This document shows positions 1 through 10,031 of a stretch of DNA of 64,000 nucleotides, one piece after another (positions within the stretch are counted from its first letter, which is position 1; the number at the start of each line of letters is the position of its first letter). The notes under the pieces are model-generated. The model was given only the letters and a program-made list of their open reading frames with translations, made no database searches and was not told the origin of the DNA. The stretch is taken from assembly GCA_018607135.1 (NCBI GenBank), contig JABBCA010000070.1:26647-90646 (forward strand), written 5' to 3'. A program made the position numbers and the translations under genes. The DNA is from Opitutales bacterium (GTDB taxonomy: Bacteria; Verrucomicrobiota; Verrucomicrobiia; Opitutales; Coraliomargaritaceae).

Positions 1-1409
1 GCATTTGAAAGCAGCGCGTAGTCCTCTTCCCAAGTATTTGTGTCATGGGCGTTATAGAAATTTGAATAGGCGAGACCGAGAGTGGTGAGGATACACATAG
101 AAAGGCCAAGTTTCCATTTGTAGCGATTGTCTCGTAGGCTTGATTTCAGGTAAATGCTGCCGCCGCACAATAAGCTTAGTATCGGAATCATGGGCACTCG
201 AAAACGGTTGGGTGTATAAAACCAGATAGTGCCGGCGGCGTAGAGTGCGAAAAGTAAGATTAGTGTAATCACGATGTTGCGTGATTTGATATCTCGAAGC
301 CCAATGAGCGCGCCAATTACTGCGATCGATAGTAATGCGCCCCAATGAATGGGATTCCATCGCAATGGCCAGTGTAGCTGCTTCTGCAAGTTGTAAGTCT
401 TGTTATCGTATTGCTCGTAATTGTTTAAAAAGTAATAACTCTTTCGTAGCATGAGACCGAGCCATTGCAGTGGATTCTTAGAGATATGTTCAAAGGTTTT
501 GGCTTTCCAATAGGCATTCATCTTATCAATAGAAGCCTGGATGTCGCCTGTTTCTGCTTGATACAAAGTAAGTGACTCTAACTTTGCTGGGTTGTCATAG
601 TTTGCGTCAAATTCGACTCGAACACTTTGGGTATAAATTTTGCCGCTCGCTTCTGGTCCATTTCCAGCCCACAGGTTATAAGCACCTTGCCAAGGCATGA
701 TACGAAACTCGTCAGCCACATTCTTGTTCGCAATGCCGAGCAAGAGGAAACTGAGCGCTACTGGGATCGCTGCAATTGTTAGGTGTCGAAAAGAACTTTT
801 TTGTGTTAGTAGCAGGCATGCCATAGGCCATATGAGCGCTAAGGGTAGCAAGTGAGAGCGCAGGGCAGATCCCAGCGATAAAAATAGCGCAATCCATAGG
901 GTTCTAGATAGCTTTGAATCTTTGTTCCAAGAGACAAATTGATGGAGCGCAAGGCAGAGGCAGGCAGTTGCCATGAGTATGTCGAATGGGTCGCCTGCGA
1001 AAAATAGCATGACGGGGTTTAGGCCAATAAGGAGGCCGCTAATCCATCCTGATGTAGTTGATTTCCAAATACGGGTAGAGCAAAGGCTAATGGTCGTAGC
1101 GCAAATTAAAAGTGCTGCCGCATTCAAAGCTCGGGCCAGGTCTGGTAGTAGTTCTAAAGGGATGCCCAATCTTAAGAATATGGAGAGTATGTATGGGTAA
1201 AGTGGGGCTCGGTGAAAGGGCTCAGCAGGGAGCCTGTGATTAGCCATCTGCTCGGCTAATAGGAGCGTTTGTTGATTGTCTAGTGCTGGGGATTGCCCAA
1301 GCGCAGTGCCGCTGTAATAACTAAGCCACACAAACGCATAGAGTAAACTCACGAGAGCGACACCAATCAACATCCTTCTGTGAGCTAGAGTTTCGCTACA
1401 TTTACTCAT
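1..1409 (-). CDS. GT39/ArnT-like polytopic membrane glycosyltransferase, partial (C-terminus beyond the window)
   Basis: The minus-strand frame opening with ATG at 1409-1407 stays open to base 1, giving about 469 residues with no stop, so the gene is cut by the left edge. The start overlaps the stop of the 1406-3400 gene as ATGA, which implies translational coupling. After a short basic N-terminus come many hydrophobic segments. A luminal FHRAPLYPYILS motif near residue 60 resembles the loop after the first membrane segment of GT39-type (dolichyl-phosphate-mannose) glycosyltransferases. The visible C-terminus turns soluble (NAHDTNTWEEDY). In related bacterial proteins a TPR region often follows, so one may lie outside. 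It presumably uses a polyprenyl-phosphate sugar donor at the outer face of the inner membrane. Acceptor and sugar cannot be told from sequence. Confidence 0.75.
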   Translation of the reverse strand, partial: MSKCSETLAHRRMLIGVALVSLLYAFVWLSYYSGTALGQSPALDNQQTLLLAEQMANHRLPAEPFHRAPLYPYILSIFLRLGIPLELLPDLARALNAAALLICATTISLCSTRIWKSTTSGWISGLLIGLNPVMLFFAGDPFDILMATACLCLALHQFVSWNKDSKLSRTLWIALFLSLGSALRSHLLPLALIWPMACLLLTQKSSFRHLTIAAIPVALSFLLLGIANKNVADEFRIMPWQGAYNLWAGNGPEASGKIYTQSVRVEFDANYDNPAKLESLTLYQAETGDIQASIDKMNAYWKAKTFEHISKNPLQWLGLMLRKSYYFLNNYEQYDNKTYNLQKQLHWPLRWNPIHWGALLSIAVIGALIGLRDIKSRNIVITLILLFALYAAGTIWFYTPNRFRVPMIPILSLLCGGSIYLKSSLRDNRYKWKLGLSMCILTTLGLAYSNFYNAHDTNTWEEDYALLSN

Positions 1410-3400
1410 TGTGCGGATGCTTTTTTAGTGATCACATGTCCGTAATTATCTGTGCAATGACGTGCGAGATTGTATGGGATTCCTGCTGGCATTGCGCCAA
1501 TGATGACACAGAAGAGATATTCGCTTTGAATGAACTTTCCTAGTGCTGCAGGAGTGTCGATTTCTCCATAATTGAGGCTGCCATTTAGTGGTCGCCAGAC
1601 GATGTCTGGTCGCGCCGTGTAGAAATTGAAATGGCCCAAATGCCCAAATCCAATAAGCGCGACTTCAGCTCCATGCGGAATCTGGTTGAGTAGTTCTTTT
1701 GGATTTCCTGGATTGAGGCGATTGCCATTCATGGCCTTGGTCCAGATGTTCTCACCGTCCTTGAATGAATATTCGTAAACACTTTTGGGGGTAATGCTTT
1801 TTTCTCTCGATACCATTTTCCCAATGGCGATTAACGGGCGATTAAAGTCAGTAGTCTTTACGATGAGCAGTGTGATTGAGGCGATGAATATGAGCGAAGC
1901 TCTAAGGAGCTTATGGTTATAATAATTTAGAGCGATAGCGACTGCGGGCGTGAGACTTAAAAAGAAAGTCGTCATGAAGCGCCCGTTCCAAATCATCCAT
2001 GAGATGGTTCCAGAGAGGATAAAAAAATAGAGTATCGCGGGTGTGAGGGCTAGTAATACTTGTGGCTTTCTTAGGATCGCTAGTGGGGTCAGCACGAACA
2101 GGACTAGTGTCCCGCAAAGTCCGAACCAACTATAGTCTTCTTGCGTGAGCGTTTGTTTCTCGAATGGACCCCGTTCCGATCCAGCTTCTTGAAAGTGAGG
2201 TTCTAGGTGGTCGATATACGTTTGATTGAGCAGGTCGCTAAGAGAGGGTATTTGGAATGCTGGAGCGAGGATGTTATCAGTAATGAAGCCAGTTTCTAGA
2301 CTTTGAAATGCGTAACGTGTGCTGTTTGCGATAAGGCCTTTGATGCCATCGTGCTGTTGATGCCGATGTGTAAAACTCTCGGGGCCTGACCATCCTTGAT
2401 AGTTACTGGCATTCCATGCATAGAGCCATATTTGTGAAGTTATTAGTAATGGGATAATGAGTAGCAAGGTAAGCTTGCAGTTTGCCCGCGCTTCACTGAT
2501 CAGTCGTGCGAGTGTATCGCTTTTCCATAATTTTAATTTCCAGATGACAATGATCAAGAGCCCGATCGCAAAGGCGGGGAACGATGTTTTAGTGGATGCC
2601 CCGAAGGCGCACAGGCACAGCAGTAGTAGTAAGTGACGGTATGATGAACCACTCGACAGGCGAAGCGTTATGGCTAACGCGGTAATCGCAGCGTTTGCCA
2701 TAATGATGTCATTTTTAATTGAAACCGACTGGAGCACTATGACGTTTAGGCTCATCATTACGAGCATGCACACGATGCTGTTGCGAGGTGAGGTATAGTT
2801 ACGGGCAATGCTGTAAACCGCTGCGCCAATCGCGATGTAGCTCGTAAAGCTATAGATACTAATGCCAGCAGTAGTTCCAAGCGCGAGGAAGGGGTAAAAC
2901 AGTATGTCTGAGCCTACTGGAAAAATCACTTCGTGATATCGTGTGAATTGCTCTAAAAATAAGGTATTCTCTTGGATGAATAGCCAAACGCGAGGCAAGT
3001 GGTAGGTGGCACCATCAATATTGGTGGCTGGAAGCAACAGCACTTGTAGGATGCCGTAAATCAGGCTGAGTCCTAAGATTGCGGATACAAATGGCCACTT
3101 TTTATAAATATTCAGTAAGGATTTAACATCCTGTGTAAGTTGGCTGTGCTGCTTGCGTAGTGTATGAGTTGACCAGAGGATTAAGAGTAGGCTGGCAACG
3201 ATGCCGACGAGTGGTAGCCCTGATAAGAACCGAGCTTGAAAAATAATCGAAAAGCTTGCCTGTGCTAGTGGCACAGCAGTGGCTAATCCAAGCGCCATGG
3301 TTTGTCCAAACGTTCGCAGAAAGCCGTAAAATCCAGCAATTGTGCAGACGTAGAGACCAATTAGCGCCAAGCTAAGGCAAATGTCGGAAAATTCTGGCAT
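1406..3400 (-). CDS. GT39-like polytopic membrane glycosyltransferase (664 aa)
   Basis: This is a 664-residue protein with around a dozen hydrophobic segments. The loop motif NIDGATYHLPRVW (about residues 127-139) matches the acidic-residue loop (D-x3-YHLPR) of bacterial GT39/PMT-like glycosyltransferases, in which the Asp is thought to be catalytic. A soluble C-terminal part (about residues 540-664) with few hydrophobic runs should be periplasmic. The family transfers sugar from polyprenyl-phosphate donors to lipid, glycan or protein. The gene is first in a coupled pair with the 1-1409 gene (4-bp ATGA overlap). Upstream it diverges from the GT2 gene at 3560, which could supply a polyprenyl-linked sugar. 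Substrate is unknown. Confidence 0.78.
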   Translation of the reverse strand: MPEFSDICLSLALIGLYVCTIAGFYGFLRTFGQTMALGLATAVPLAQASFSIIFQARFLSGLPLVGIVASLLLILWSTHTLRKQHSQLTQDVKSLLNIYKKWPFVSAILGLSLIYGILQVLLLPATNIDGATYHLPRVWLFIQENTLFLEQFTRYHEVIFPVGSDILFYPFLALGTTAGISIYSFTSYIAIGAAVYSIARNYTSPRNSIVCMLVMMSLNVIVLQSVSIKNDIIMANAAITALAITLRLSSGSSYRHLLLLLCLCAFGASTKTSFPAFAIGLLIIVIWKLKLWKSDTLARLISEARANCKLTLLLIIPLLITSQIWLYAWNASNYQGWSGPESFTHRHQQHDGIKGLIANSTRYAFQSLETGFITDNILAPAFQIPSLSDLLNQTYIDHLEPHFQEAGSERGPFEKQTLTQEDYSWFGLCGTLVLFVLTPLAILRKPQVLLALTPAILYFFILSGTISWMIWNGRFMTTFFLSLTPAVAIALNYYNHKLLRASLIFIASITLLIVKTTDFNRPLIAIGKMVSREKSITPKSVYEYSFKDGENIWTKAMNGNRLNPGNPKELLNQIPHGAEVALIGFGHLGHFNFYTARPDIVWRPLNGSLNYGEIDTPAALGKFIQSEYLFCVIIGAMPAGIPYNLARHCTDNYGHVITKKASAQ

Positions 3401-3559
3401 GGGATGGGTCTTGGTCTGGCTAAACGTAACAGTGAATCATTGCCTTTGCTTAATTATTGGCAAGCCATGTTTGATAACTGCAATATGGGCGACTATTAAT
3501 AGGGTCCTAGCTATATTTAATTGCTATCGAGGGCTCAACTCGACTCTATTTGATTTAGA

Positions 3560-4252
3560 ATGAAGGTCTCTATTGTTATCCCAATTTATAATGAAAAAGA
3601 AACGCTACACGAAATTATACAGCGTGTGCGGGCGGTTGAAGCGCTGGACTTGCAAGAAATTATTTTGGTGGACGACTTTTCAACTGACGGCACGCGAGAG
3701 CTGCTAGAGTCAGATTTTAATGATTCGATCTTCGTAAAATTATATCACGACGTGAATCAAGGTAAAGGGGCAGCTCTGCGCACTGGTTTTGCAGCGGCAA
3801 GTGGCGCTATCGTCGCGGTCCAAGATGCTGACTTGGAGTATGATCCTGCAGAGCTTCCAGGCTTGATTCGGCCTATTGTAAACAATCAAGCTGACGTAGT
3901 CTTTGGCTCCCGTTTTATCGGGAATGGTGCTCATCGCGTCGTCTTTTTTTGGCACATGATGGGAAATAAATTCCTCACTCTTTTGAGTAACATGATGACA
4001 AATTTGAATCTTACGGACATGGAGTGCTGTTACAAATTGTTTAGGCGTGATGTGATTCAGCAAATAACGATCGAAGAAAATCGATTTGGTGTGGAACCAG
4101 AGCTGACGGCCAAACTCTCGAAGCTCGATGTGCGCATTTTTGAGGTCGGTATTTCTTATTATGGCCGCTCTTATGATGAGGGTAAGAAGATTGGTTGGAG
4201 AGATGGTGTGCGTGCAATTTATGCGATTTTGAAATACGGATTGTTTCGTTAA
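3560..4252 (+). CDS. GT2 family glycosyltransferase, DPM1-like (polyprenyl-phosphate glycosyltransferase)
   Basis: A 230-residue soluble GT-A enzyme. Visible motifs are [14 protein letters not shown] at the N-terminus, [11 protein letters not shown] (first Asp of the nucleotide-sugar site), [11 protein letters not shown], the DXD-type [10 protein letters not shown], and VFGSRF. This is the pattern of dolichol/undecaprenyl-phosphate mannosyl- or glucosyltransferases. No membrane segment follows the catalytic domain, so it resembles the soluble DPM1 type. The likely reaction is NDP-sugar plus polyprenyl phosphate giving polyprenyl-P-sugar, the donor class used by the GT39-like neighbours. The gene diverges from 1406-3400 with a 159-bp spacer. 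Its stop overlaps the stop of the convergent 4249-5916 gene by 4 bp. ATG start with the canonical family N-terminus. Confidence 0.85.
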   Translation: MKVSIVIPIYNEKETLHEIIQRVRAVEALDLQEIILVDDFSTDGTRELLESDFNDSIFVKLYHDVNQGKGAALRTGFAAASGAIVAVQDADLEYDPAELPGLIRPIVNNQADVVFGSRFIGNGAHRVVFFWHMMGNKFLTLLSNMMTNLNLTDMECCYKLFRRDVIQQITIEENRFGVEPELTAKLSKLDVRIFEVGISYYGRSYDEGKKIGWRDGVRAIYAILKYGLFR

Positions 4253-5916
4253 TGAACTGGTTCTTGAGCTGTGTTTACATCGGCTGCGAATTCATGGATC
4301 CAAAAACTTTCGTTGCCGAACCTTTTAAGTAGAGTAAATTTAGCTGTTTGATCAGGTTGCACAGGGCCATCTGAGGGTGGATGCATGTTTGAGCCTCGGA
4401 CAATGACTCCTTTAGTTCGCGGGTGCAGTTCGCCAATGGGTATGCGAGTTCTTTCGAGGTAGAATCGAGATGCCCAAACGGAGAACCAGAGGTTTTTGCC
4501 ATATACAGTGGTGATCTCTTTTTCGTAGTGAGATCCTGCGAAAATATCGCCAAAGATTAATGCAAAGTTTTGATTTGAGGAGCCGTAGGCGTTGGCGGTG
4601 GTGAAAGTTGGCGGCAATGAGTTTGCGAACTCTTCCGCAGCCTCACTGTTTGTGCAAATTGCTGTAATTGCTTGAATGCCTGACTCGTAGCGAACGCCTA
4701 ATAGTATTGAGAATAGGCCGATGAGGGCGACTGCTAGGAGTGTGAAAAGTCGAGATGTCGTTTTAAAATATGCTTTAATGGAGTCTGCGAAATAAACACC
4801 AGTAAACGCGAGAATCGGAAGCGCGGGAGTTAGATAGTGAATTCGAGGTTGTTTAAAAAGAATGATCAGGAATGCTATCTGAAATAGGCTAAGTATTACG
4901 GGTGGTGACTGTATGATTTGCTGTAGTGATCTGGTTGCTGGCTTTGAACGCAGCCACTGAGCGCATTGTATACAAAGATAGGCTAAAATTCCGATCATAC
5001 TGATGAAGTAGATTGGTTCGTCGGTCATGCATCGATTAATGAATAGTAAATTTTCTAATTTGATGAGCCCGACTTCTCCCTTGCCGTAAGCTTCAGTATG
5101 TAACGCAAGTCCTACGAGCCAGTCTGTATAGTAGTCGAGCCTCGGGATCAGAGGGATTGCCCATAGTGCTGACGTAATGAGCGTGCTCATTACGTAGATT
5201 AGTTTCGCGCGTATGCCACAGGTAAGTAAGAGTAAGGCAATGGCGATAGGCGCAAAAGTCACTTTGGTCATTACTCCAATGGCGGTTAAGATACCTAGGG
5301 CTACAGTGATTCGCGTGTTCGTGGGTTTTGATGCCTCTGTGGTGGTGATTACTGAAAACAGTAGAGCCGAGATGCTGTAGCCAATGATGAGTAGCATCGA
5401 TTCTGCGTGGACACGAGCCATTGATATACCAATGGTGAAAAACCAGAACGGAGAGGATTGAAGGAGCATGGCTAGCGCAATCGATTGACGATACCGATAT
5501 GCGGTCAGGCCTAAGATACCGATGGTCACACAGCCGGTTACTAAGAGTGTAAACTGTATCGCCCCGAGGTAATACTCTGGGTTACTAATCACGGATTGGA
5601 CCAAAGGCTGTCCGTTAGATGGAGGAACTAGTAAGTGGGTGCCTCTAAGGATGAGTGCGCCTGTTGCTTGTAGTGGTGTTCCTGGGTGATCCACATGGTG
5701 TGGAGCGAGCCCTTGTGCGATGTTCAACGAGTTTAATAGGTAGGCATACTCAGGGTCGTCATTGAAATTGTAGTAGTAGGGACCTCGCGTTTCTTTCACG
5801 TAGGAAGCATAGAAAAAGAGTGCTAATGGCATAAGCATTAGCAGACAGATCGATACAGTTCTTCTCTTGATTTGCAGCACGTCGTTCACGCCTAGCTTAG
5901 TTTTCGAGCGATACAC
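4249..5916 (-). CDS. GT39/ArnT-like polytopic membrane protein (555 aa)
   Basis: This 555-residue hydrophobic protein has one N-terminal membrane segment followed by a luminal loop with the acidic motif [18 protein letters not shown] (about residues 52-69). That resembles the DxE-type loop of ArnT/GT39 glycosyltransferases. About ten further hydrophobic segments follow, then a C-terminal soluble domain of roughly 130 residues. The frame opens with GTG at 5916 and overlaps the end of the methyltransferase gene (stop at 5892) by 25 bp. The two are therefore co-transcribed and perhaps coupled. The 3' end overlaps the convergent GT2 gene by 4 bp. A role in surface glycan or glycoprotein assembly is inferred from fold and context. 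The substrate is unknown. Confidence 0.72.
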   Translation of the reverse strand: MYRSKTKLGVNDVLQIKRRTVSICLLMLMPLALFFYASYVKETRGPYYYNFNDDPEYAYLLNSLNIAQGLAPHHVDHPGTPLQATGALILRGTHLLVPPSNGQPLVQSVISNPEYYLGAIQFTLLVTGCVTIGILGLTAYRYRQSIALAMLLQSSPFWFFTIGISMARVHAESMLLIIGYSISALLFSVITTTEASKPTNTRITVALGILTAIGVMTKVTFAPIAIALLLLTCGIRAKLIYVMSTLITSALWAIPLIPRLDYYTDWLVGLALHTEAYGKGEVGLIKLENLLFINRCMTDEPIYFISMIGILAYLCIQCAQWLRSKPATRSLQQIIQSPPVILSLFQIAFLIILFKQPRIHYLTPALPILAFTGVYFADSIKAYFKTTSRLFTLLAVALIGLFSILLGVRYESGIQAITAICTNSEAAEEFANSLPPTFTTANAYGSSNQNFALIFGDIFAGSHYEKEITTVYGKNLWFSVWASRFYLERTRIPIGELHPRTKGVIVRGSNMHPPSDGPVQPDQTAKFTLLKRFGNESFWIHEFAADVNTAQEPVH

Positions 5917-6605
5917 ACAAGGCTTTGCCCGCGTAAGCGATGGGCACCCAATTTGTCTAAGAGTTTACTTGGTTGTATTAGATATCGCTCATGGAATGCT
6001 ATTTTGGCCTTTGAGAAAGATTTCTTTTTAAGCAGTTTAAAATTTAACATCCAGAGCCAGTAGCCTACATGGTTGAAATAAGTCAATTTCTCTACCTTGA
6101 ATCCAGCTGACTCGAACACCTCGCGAAGTGTGTCAGGTGTGTAGCGCCGGTAGTGTCCCATTAAGTGGTCGATCGGAGTGTATAGCTCAGTGCAAGCTGG
6201 AACCAGCACGCATGCAGTCCCATTTTCTTTCAACAGACGGTGCCATGTCTTCAGCTCATCTTCATGATCCTTGATGTGCTCTAGCACGTTTACGTTGATG
6301 ATGCTGTCATAATGTTCTGTTTCTGCTAGGTCTTGGGCGTAACCGTGAAAACTTTCAATTTGAGGGAGTTTTGCTGCAAGTTGCTCGTAAAATTCTTGAA
6401 AGGGTTCCAGGGAAGTTATCTGAGAGTTGATGGCGTGCTCGTAAATGACTTCCGTGAAGTGGCCAATGCCACCGCCGACTTCTAGTATCTTAGGTGATGC
6501 CATGAGTGTGCTTGAAAATTGTTCCCAGATCCATCTCTTGTAGTTGATCGCCTGTGCAAGTGCTTCGAATTCGAAAGCATCTAATGAGTTGAAGTCAGAT
6601 GTCAT
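5892..6605 (-). CDS. class I SAM-dependent methyltransferase
   Basis: A 237-residue soluble protein with the SAM-binding motif I ILEVGGGIGHF (residues 40-50). The post-I acidic region is ITSLEPF and motif IV is INVNVLEHIKDHEDEL. A methyltransf_11/12-like second half contains VPACTELYTPIDHLMGHYRR. The LYTPIDHLMGHYRRY segment is common in methyltransferases beside glycosyltransferase genes, where they are thought to modify polyprenyl-linked or glycan substrates. It starts with ATG at 6605, overlapping the stop of the TPR gene by 4 bp (ATGA), and runs into the 4249-5916 gene with a 25-bp overlap. All three are thus one coupled operon. The substrate is not predictable. Confidence 0.85.
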   Translation of the reverse strand: MTSDFNSLDAFEFEALAQAINYKRWIWEQFSSTLMASPKILEVGGGIGHFTEVIYEHAINSQITSLEPFQEFYEQLAAKLPQIESFHGYAQDLAETEHYDSIINVNVLEHIKDHEDELKTWHRLLKENGTACVLVPACTELYTPIDHLMGHYRRYTPDTLREVFESAGFKVEKLTYFNHVGYWLWMLNFKLLKKKSFSKAKIAFHERYLIQPSKLLDKLGAHRLRGQSLVCIARKLS

Positions 6606-8422
6606 TTTAAAGGGGTGGAATTGATTAGGCTATTTAACTGCTCCCTGATGTAGCTGTTATCTGGCGATTTTTCTAGAAGCTTGCGATAAATAGTTTCTGC
6701 GTCTCGATCCATTCCAAGTGCTTGAAAGTTCCGCGCCTGATTTAGCCGAGCAGTGTCATTATTAGGATTTAAGTTAATTGCTTTTTGATAATATTCGATG
6801 GCTTCTTCGTTTCTGCTTAATTCCGATAATATAGCGGCCAAGTTACTGTAGTGTAGGTGGTTGTTGGGTTCTAAGTTGATTAGTTTTGGATAGTGGTCTA
6901 CAGCGGCATTTCGTTGCCCGTCTTCTATGAGTTTCGTGATGTATAGTTCATGTGAGCTAATATACTCTGGGTCTAGGAGTAGTGCATGGTGAAGGTGTCG
7001 AATGGCTTGTTTTGTGTCTGTGGTTAAGACGGCAATGTTTTGGTGAGTGCCAGGTTGTTGAGGGTAAACGTTCAAAGAGTCTATGAAGGATTGAATTGCC
7101 AGTTGGTTTTTATTTTGACGTATGTATTCAACGGCTAAGTTGGAATGAGCCATCCAGTTGTTAGTTGTATGGTCAAGTGCATACTGAAATAGGTGAATTG
7201 GATTTCTCCAGAGTGTGATTTGTTGAATGCTAAGGATCGCAAGTGCGCAGATCCATGCGACCGATAACATCGGTAGAGTTCGTGTCGAAAGCGCGCTGTA
7301 GCGCTTGGCTGCTGTATAATAGAGATCGCTGAGTCCCCATACTAAGGCGATAGTGATGCCTATCGACGGGAGATACGTAAATCGATTCGCTATGGATTGT
7401 GAGCCAGCTTGCATGATTCCGCTTACTGGGAATAATGTAATGATAAACCATGTGTATCCGAAAAAAAGATACGGTTTAGTTTTAATCAAACGTAGTGCGA
7501 TGATTCCGATCGCAGTCAAAGCCGATGCGATGGCAAGGGTTGCTGGGGTGTTGAATTCGAGGCGTCCTGAATGGAAAATGGATAAATTATGTGGCCACAC
7601 TATATTTAAAAGCGACTCCCAGTAGTTTAGGGCGACATTGTGCATGCGTTCTTCTATTCCGATCCTACTGAGTGACGACACTTCAGGATCTGTTCCTTTT
7701 GAATAGATAGTCATCAACGTGGATGCAATCGCGAGCGCGATTAGAGGTGCTTTCTCTAAGATGAGTTGTGTGGCTCGTCGCCAGTGAAACTTTTGGCCAA
7801 ATCGGTTGATTGGCCAAAAGTCTAGTAGTAGTAGGACGCCGGGTATGACTATGATGATGGGCTTACTCAGTAAGCCCATCACGTAGCTCGTGAGGATTAA
7901 ACAGTAGCGTGCTAGGTTGGGCTTTTCTGTATATTTATAGTAGGCGAGAATAGTTAGTAGGAAAAATAGTAAGCTGAGGCAGTCTTTTCGACCAGCCATC
8001 CAAATTACAGGCTCAACACGTAGGGGGTGTAGTGCAAACAACGCGCAGATGAGGGCTGATTTCCAAAATCCGCCAAAAAATTTGCATAGTAGGTAAAAGA
8101 GTAAAACGGAACTCGTTGCATGAAGTAGGATATTTAACAAATGATGCATGCCTGCATCCATTCCCCACAGTTCAATGTCTATCATGTGACTAATGAGGGT
8201 TAATGGCTGCCAGTAGAGCAGATCGGTTCTGGTGAAAGCACCCTTTAGATTATCTAAATGAAGTCCTGTTTGTATTACGGGGTCCTCCAAATATACACCA
8301 GAATCCATTGCGATATATCCATATTGTAGACTCGGCGAATACAATATAAATAGGGATAAATACAGTAACCCACAGAAAATAATACCCTCTTTATGCAGGC
8401 GCGGATTTTTTGGATTAAACAT
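6602..8422 (-). CDS. TMTC-like membrane protein with C-terminal TPR repeats
   Basis: A 606-residue protein whose first about 400 residues carry around ten hydrophobic segments and whose last about 185 residues are helical TPR repeats. TPR signatures seen include NWMAHSNLAVEYI, LHYSNLAAILSELSRNEEAI and DTARLNQARNFQALG. The first luminal loop (GYIAMDSGVYLEDPVIQTG, then LLYWQPLTLISHMID and HHLLNILLHATSSVL) is the hallmark of bacterial relatives of eukaryotic TMTC O-mannosyltransferases (GT-C fold), with an acidic DS/ED pair. It likely transfers sugar from a polyprenyl-P donor while the TPR domain binds a protein partner; that role is inferred. It is the first gene of the operon reading toward 4249. 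About 47 bp separate it from the downstream end of uvrC. Confidence 0.8.
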   Translation of the reverse strand: MFNPKNPRLHKEGIIFCGLLYLSLFILYSPSLQYGYIAMDSGVYLEDPVIQTGLHLDNLKGAFTRTDLLYWQPLTLISHMIDIELWGMDAGMHHLLNILLHATSSVLLFYLLCKFFGGFWKSALICALFALHPLRVEPVIWMAGRKDCLSLLFFLLTILAYYKYTEKPNLARYCLILTSYVMGLLSKPIIIVIPGVLLLLDFWPINRFGQKFHWRRATQLILEKAPLIALAIASTLMTIYSKGTDPEVSSLSRIGIEERMHNVALNYWESLLNIVWPHNLSIFHSGRLEFNTPATLAIASALTAIGIIALRLIKTKPYLFFGYTWFIITLFPVSGIMQAGSQSIANRFTYLPSIGITIALVWGLSDLYYTAAKRYSALSTRTLPMLSVAWICALAILSIQQITLWRNPIHLFQYALDHTTNNWMAHSNLAVEYIRQNKNQLAIQSFIDSLNVYPQQPGTHQNIAVLTTDTKQAIRHLHHALLLDPEYISSHELYITKLIEDGQRNAAVDHYPKLINLEPNNHLHYSNLAAILSELSRNEEAIEYYQKAINLNPNNDTARLNQARNFQALGMDRDAETIYRKLLEKSPDNSYIREQLNSLINSTPLK

Positions 8423-8469
8423 CTTAGTCTGTCGAATGTGAGGTCCTATAATCTTTGCTCCGTGACTGT

Positions 8470-9948
8470 TTAGTCGATATTCGAATTTAAGAATTTGATA
8501 AGCCGTTCCGCGGTGACTTTACCAATGCCTTCTATTTGCACCAATTCTTCAATCTGTGCCGCTTTTAGTTTTTCGATCGACCCAAAGTGGTGAATAAGTT
8601 GCTGTTTGCGTTGTGTCCCTAGGCCGGAAAAGTCGTCGAGGATGGATTCGCGTAGGCGTTTGCTGCGCAATTCTGCGTTGAAGCTGTTGGCGAAGTGGTG
8701 TGCTTCATCGCGGATGTGCTGCAGGAGTCTAAGTGCGGGGTCATGGTGGGGTAAATTAAGGGGCTCGCGCCCGTCGCTGAAAATGACAGTTTCGTTGCGT
8801 TTGGCGAGTCCGATGAGTTCGGGTGGTTCGAGGCCTTGGCCGAGGAATGCCTTAAGGGCGGCGGTCACTTGACCTGCGCCGCCGTCGATCACGATGAGGT
8901 CTGGAAATGCTTTTCCTTCTTGGTGAAGCCGACGATAGCGACGACCAACCACTTCTTCCATGGCTCGAAAATCGTCGTTGCCGACGAAGGACTTAATTTT
9001 GAAGCGGCGGTAGTTTTTGCGGTCTGGCTTGCCATCTTTGAAGGCCACCATGGACGCTACGCAGAAGCTGCCTGAAATGTGTGAAATGTCGAAGCACTCC
9101 ATATAGTTGGGTGTAGCCGAAAGGTTGAGCTTTTTCCGTATACGTTTAACGACTTGGAGGTGGTTGTGTGTGCCGAGTCGGTTACGCTCAAATTTCCGTG
9201 TTCGACTGACGGTTCGTTCCAGAGCCTGCACCATGTCGCGAAGTGAGGCTGCTTTTTCATAAGCGCGATCATTGGCGGCTTGCTGCATGGAGTTCTTAAG
9301 CTCTGCGATCCACTCGCGGGCTTTACCGTCCAGAAAGTCGCAGGCGGCTTCGAGCCGTTGTTGGTAGTCAGCTTCAGTGATTTCGTTGGCATGATCGTAG
9401 ATCTCGGCACGGGCATCATCGTAGAGTCGCCAGCGACCGTCGCCGAGATCGAGTGGTTTCGCATCGCTGAGTAGGATGCCAAACTTGCGGCGCAATTCCG
9501 CGAGTGTTTTGCGAAGGTGTCCTGAATGCGCAAAGGGGCCGTAGTAGCGTGAGTTACTGTCGGTTCGGTTTCGAGTGAGCCGGAAGCGGGGGAGGGTTTC
9601 GCGAGGGTCGACGCGAACTAGCAGGAAGCGTTTGTCGTCGGTAAAATCGGTATTGTAGCGCGGTTTATACTTTTTAATTAATTGGCCTTCAAGAAGGAGC
9701 GCCTCGGCTTCTGAATGGACTAGTATAGTCTCAAAGTCACGGATCAGATCGATCATGGCGCGCACTTTTGGCTGGGCGACCATGAGCTTGCGCGACGCTT
9801 GAAAGTAGGTCGAGACGCGCTTCTTAAGATCCTTGGCTTTACCGACGTAGATCGTTTGTCCGATTCGATCTTTCATCAAATACACTCCAGGCCGATGGGG
9901 GAGCCGTCGGACTTTTTCTTTGATGTTTATTTTATCGGGCTCTGGCAT
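8470..9948 (-). CDS. uvrC: UvrABC system protein C (excinuclease subunit C)
   Basis: A 492-residue nucleotide-excision-repair nuclease that cuts on both sides of the lesion in the UvrB-DNA complex. The N-terminal GIY-YIG domain is seen as PGVYLMKD and IYVGKAKDLKKRV (residues 20-50). A UVR-type UvrB-binding helix lies around NDRAYEKAASLRDMV. The C-terminal RNase-H-like nuclease keeps its acidic/His set (MECFDISHISG, LIVIDGGAGQ, DEAHHFANSFN). Tandem helix-hairpin-helix motifs (FSGLGTQRKQQLIHHFGSIE, QIEGIGKVTAERLI) close the protein. It is shorter than the roughly 600 residues of E. coli UvrC, mostly between the UVR and nuclease regions. ATG at 9948. It diverges from the CinA gene. Confidence 0.96.
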   Translation of the reverse strand: MPEPDKINIKEKVRRLPHRPGVYLMKDRIGQTIYVGKAKDLKKRVSTYFQASRKLMVAQPKVRAMIDLIRDFETILVHSEAEALLLEGQLIKKYKPRYNTDFTDDKRFLLVRVDPRETLPRFRLTRNRTDSNSRYYGPFAHSGHLRKTLAELRRKFGILLSDAKPLDLGDGRWRLYDDARAEIYDHANEITEADYQQRLEAACDFLDGKAREWIAELKNSMQQAANDRAYEKAASLRDMVQALERTVSRTRKFERNRLGTHNHLQVVKRIRKKLNLSATPNYMECFDISHISGSFCVASMVAFKDGKPDRKNYRRFKIKSFVGNDDFRAMEEVVGRRYRRLHQEGKAFPDLIVIDGGAGQVTAALKAFLGQGLEPPELIGLAKRNETVIFSDGREPLNLPHHDPALRLLQHIRDEAHHFANSFNAELRSKRLRESILDDFSGLGTQRKQQLIHHFGSIEKLKAAQIEELVQIEGIGKVTAERLIKFLNSNID

Positions 9949-10031
9949 TTGTTACAAAATGGTGTAGCGTGTATTGCGATGATTGAGCCAATGTGAAGTG
10001 CGCTCAACTAAAACCCAACACAAACTACTCA

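Noticed and set aside
712..897. Short frames in the first 1.4 kb taken as separate genes
   Set aside because: One continuous minus-strand frame from 1409 to base 1 explains the whole region as a partial membrane protein; the short frames are shadows.
9057..9533. 158-codon minus frame inside uvrC
   Set aside because: Out-of-frame shadow of uvrC with Ser/Thr/Pro-rich composition and no domain.
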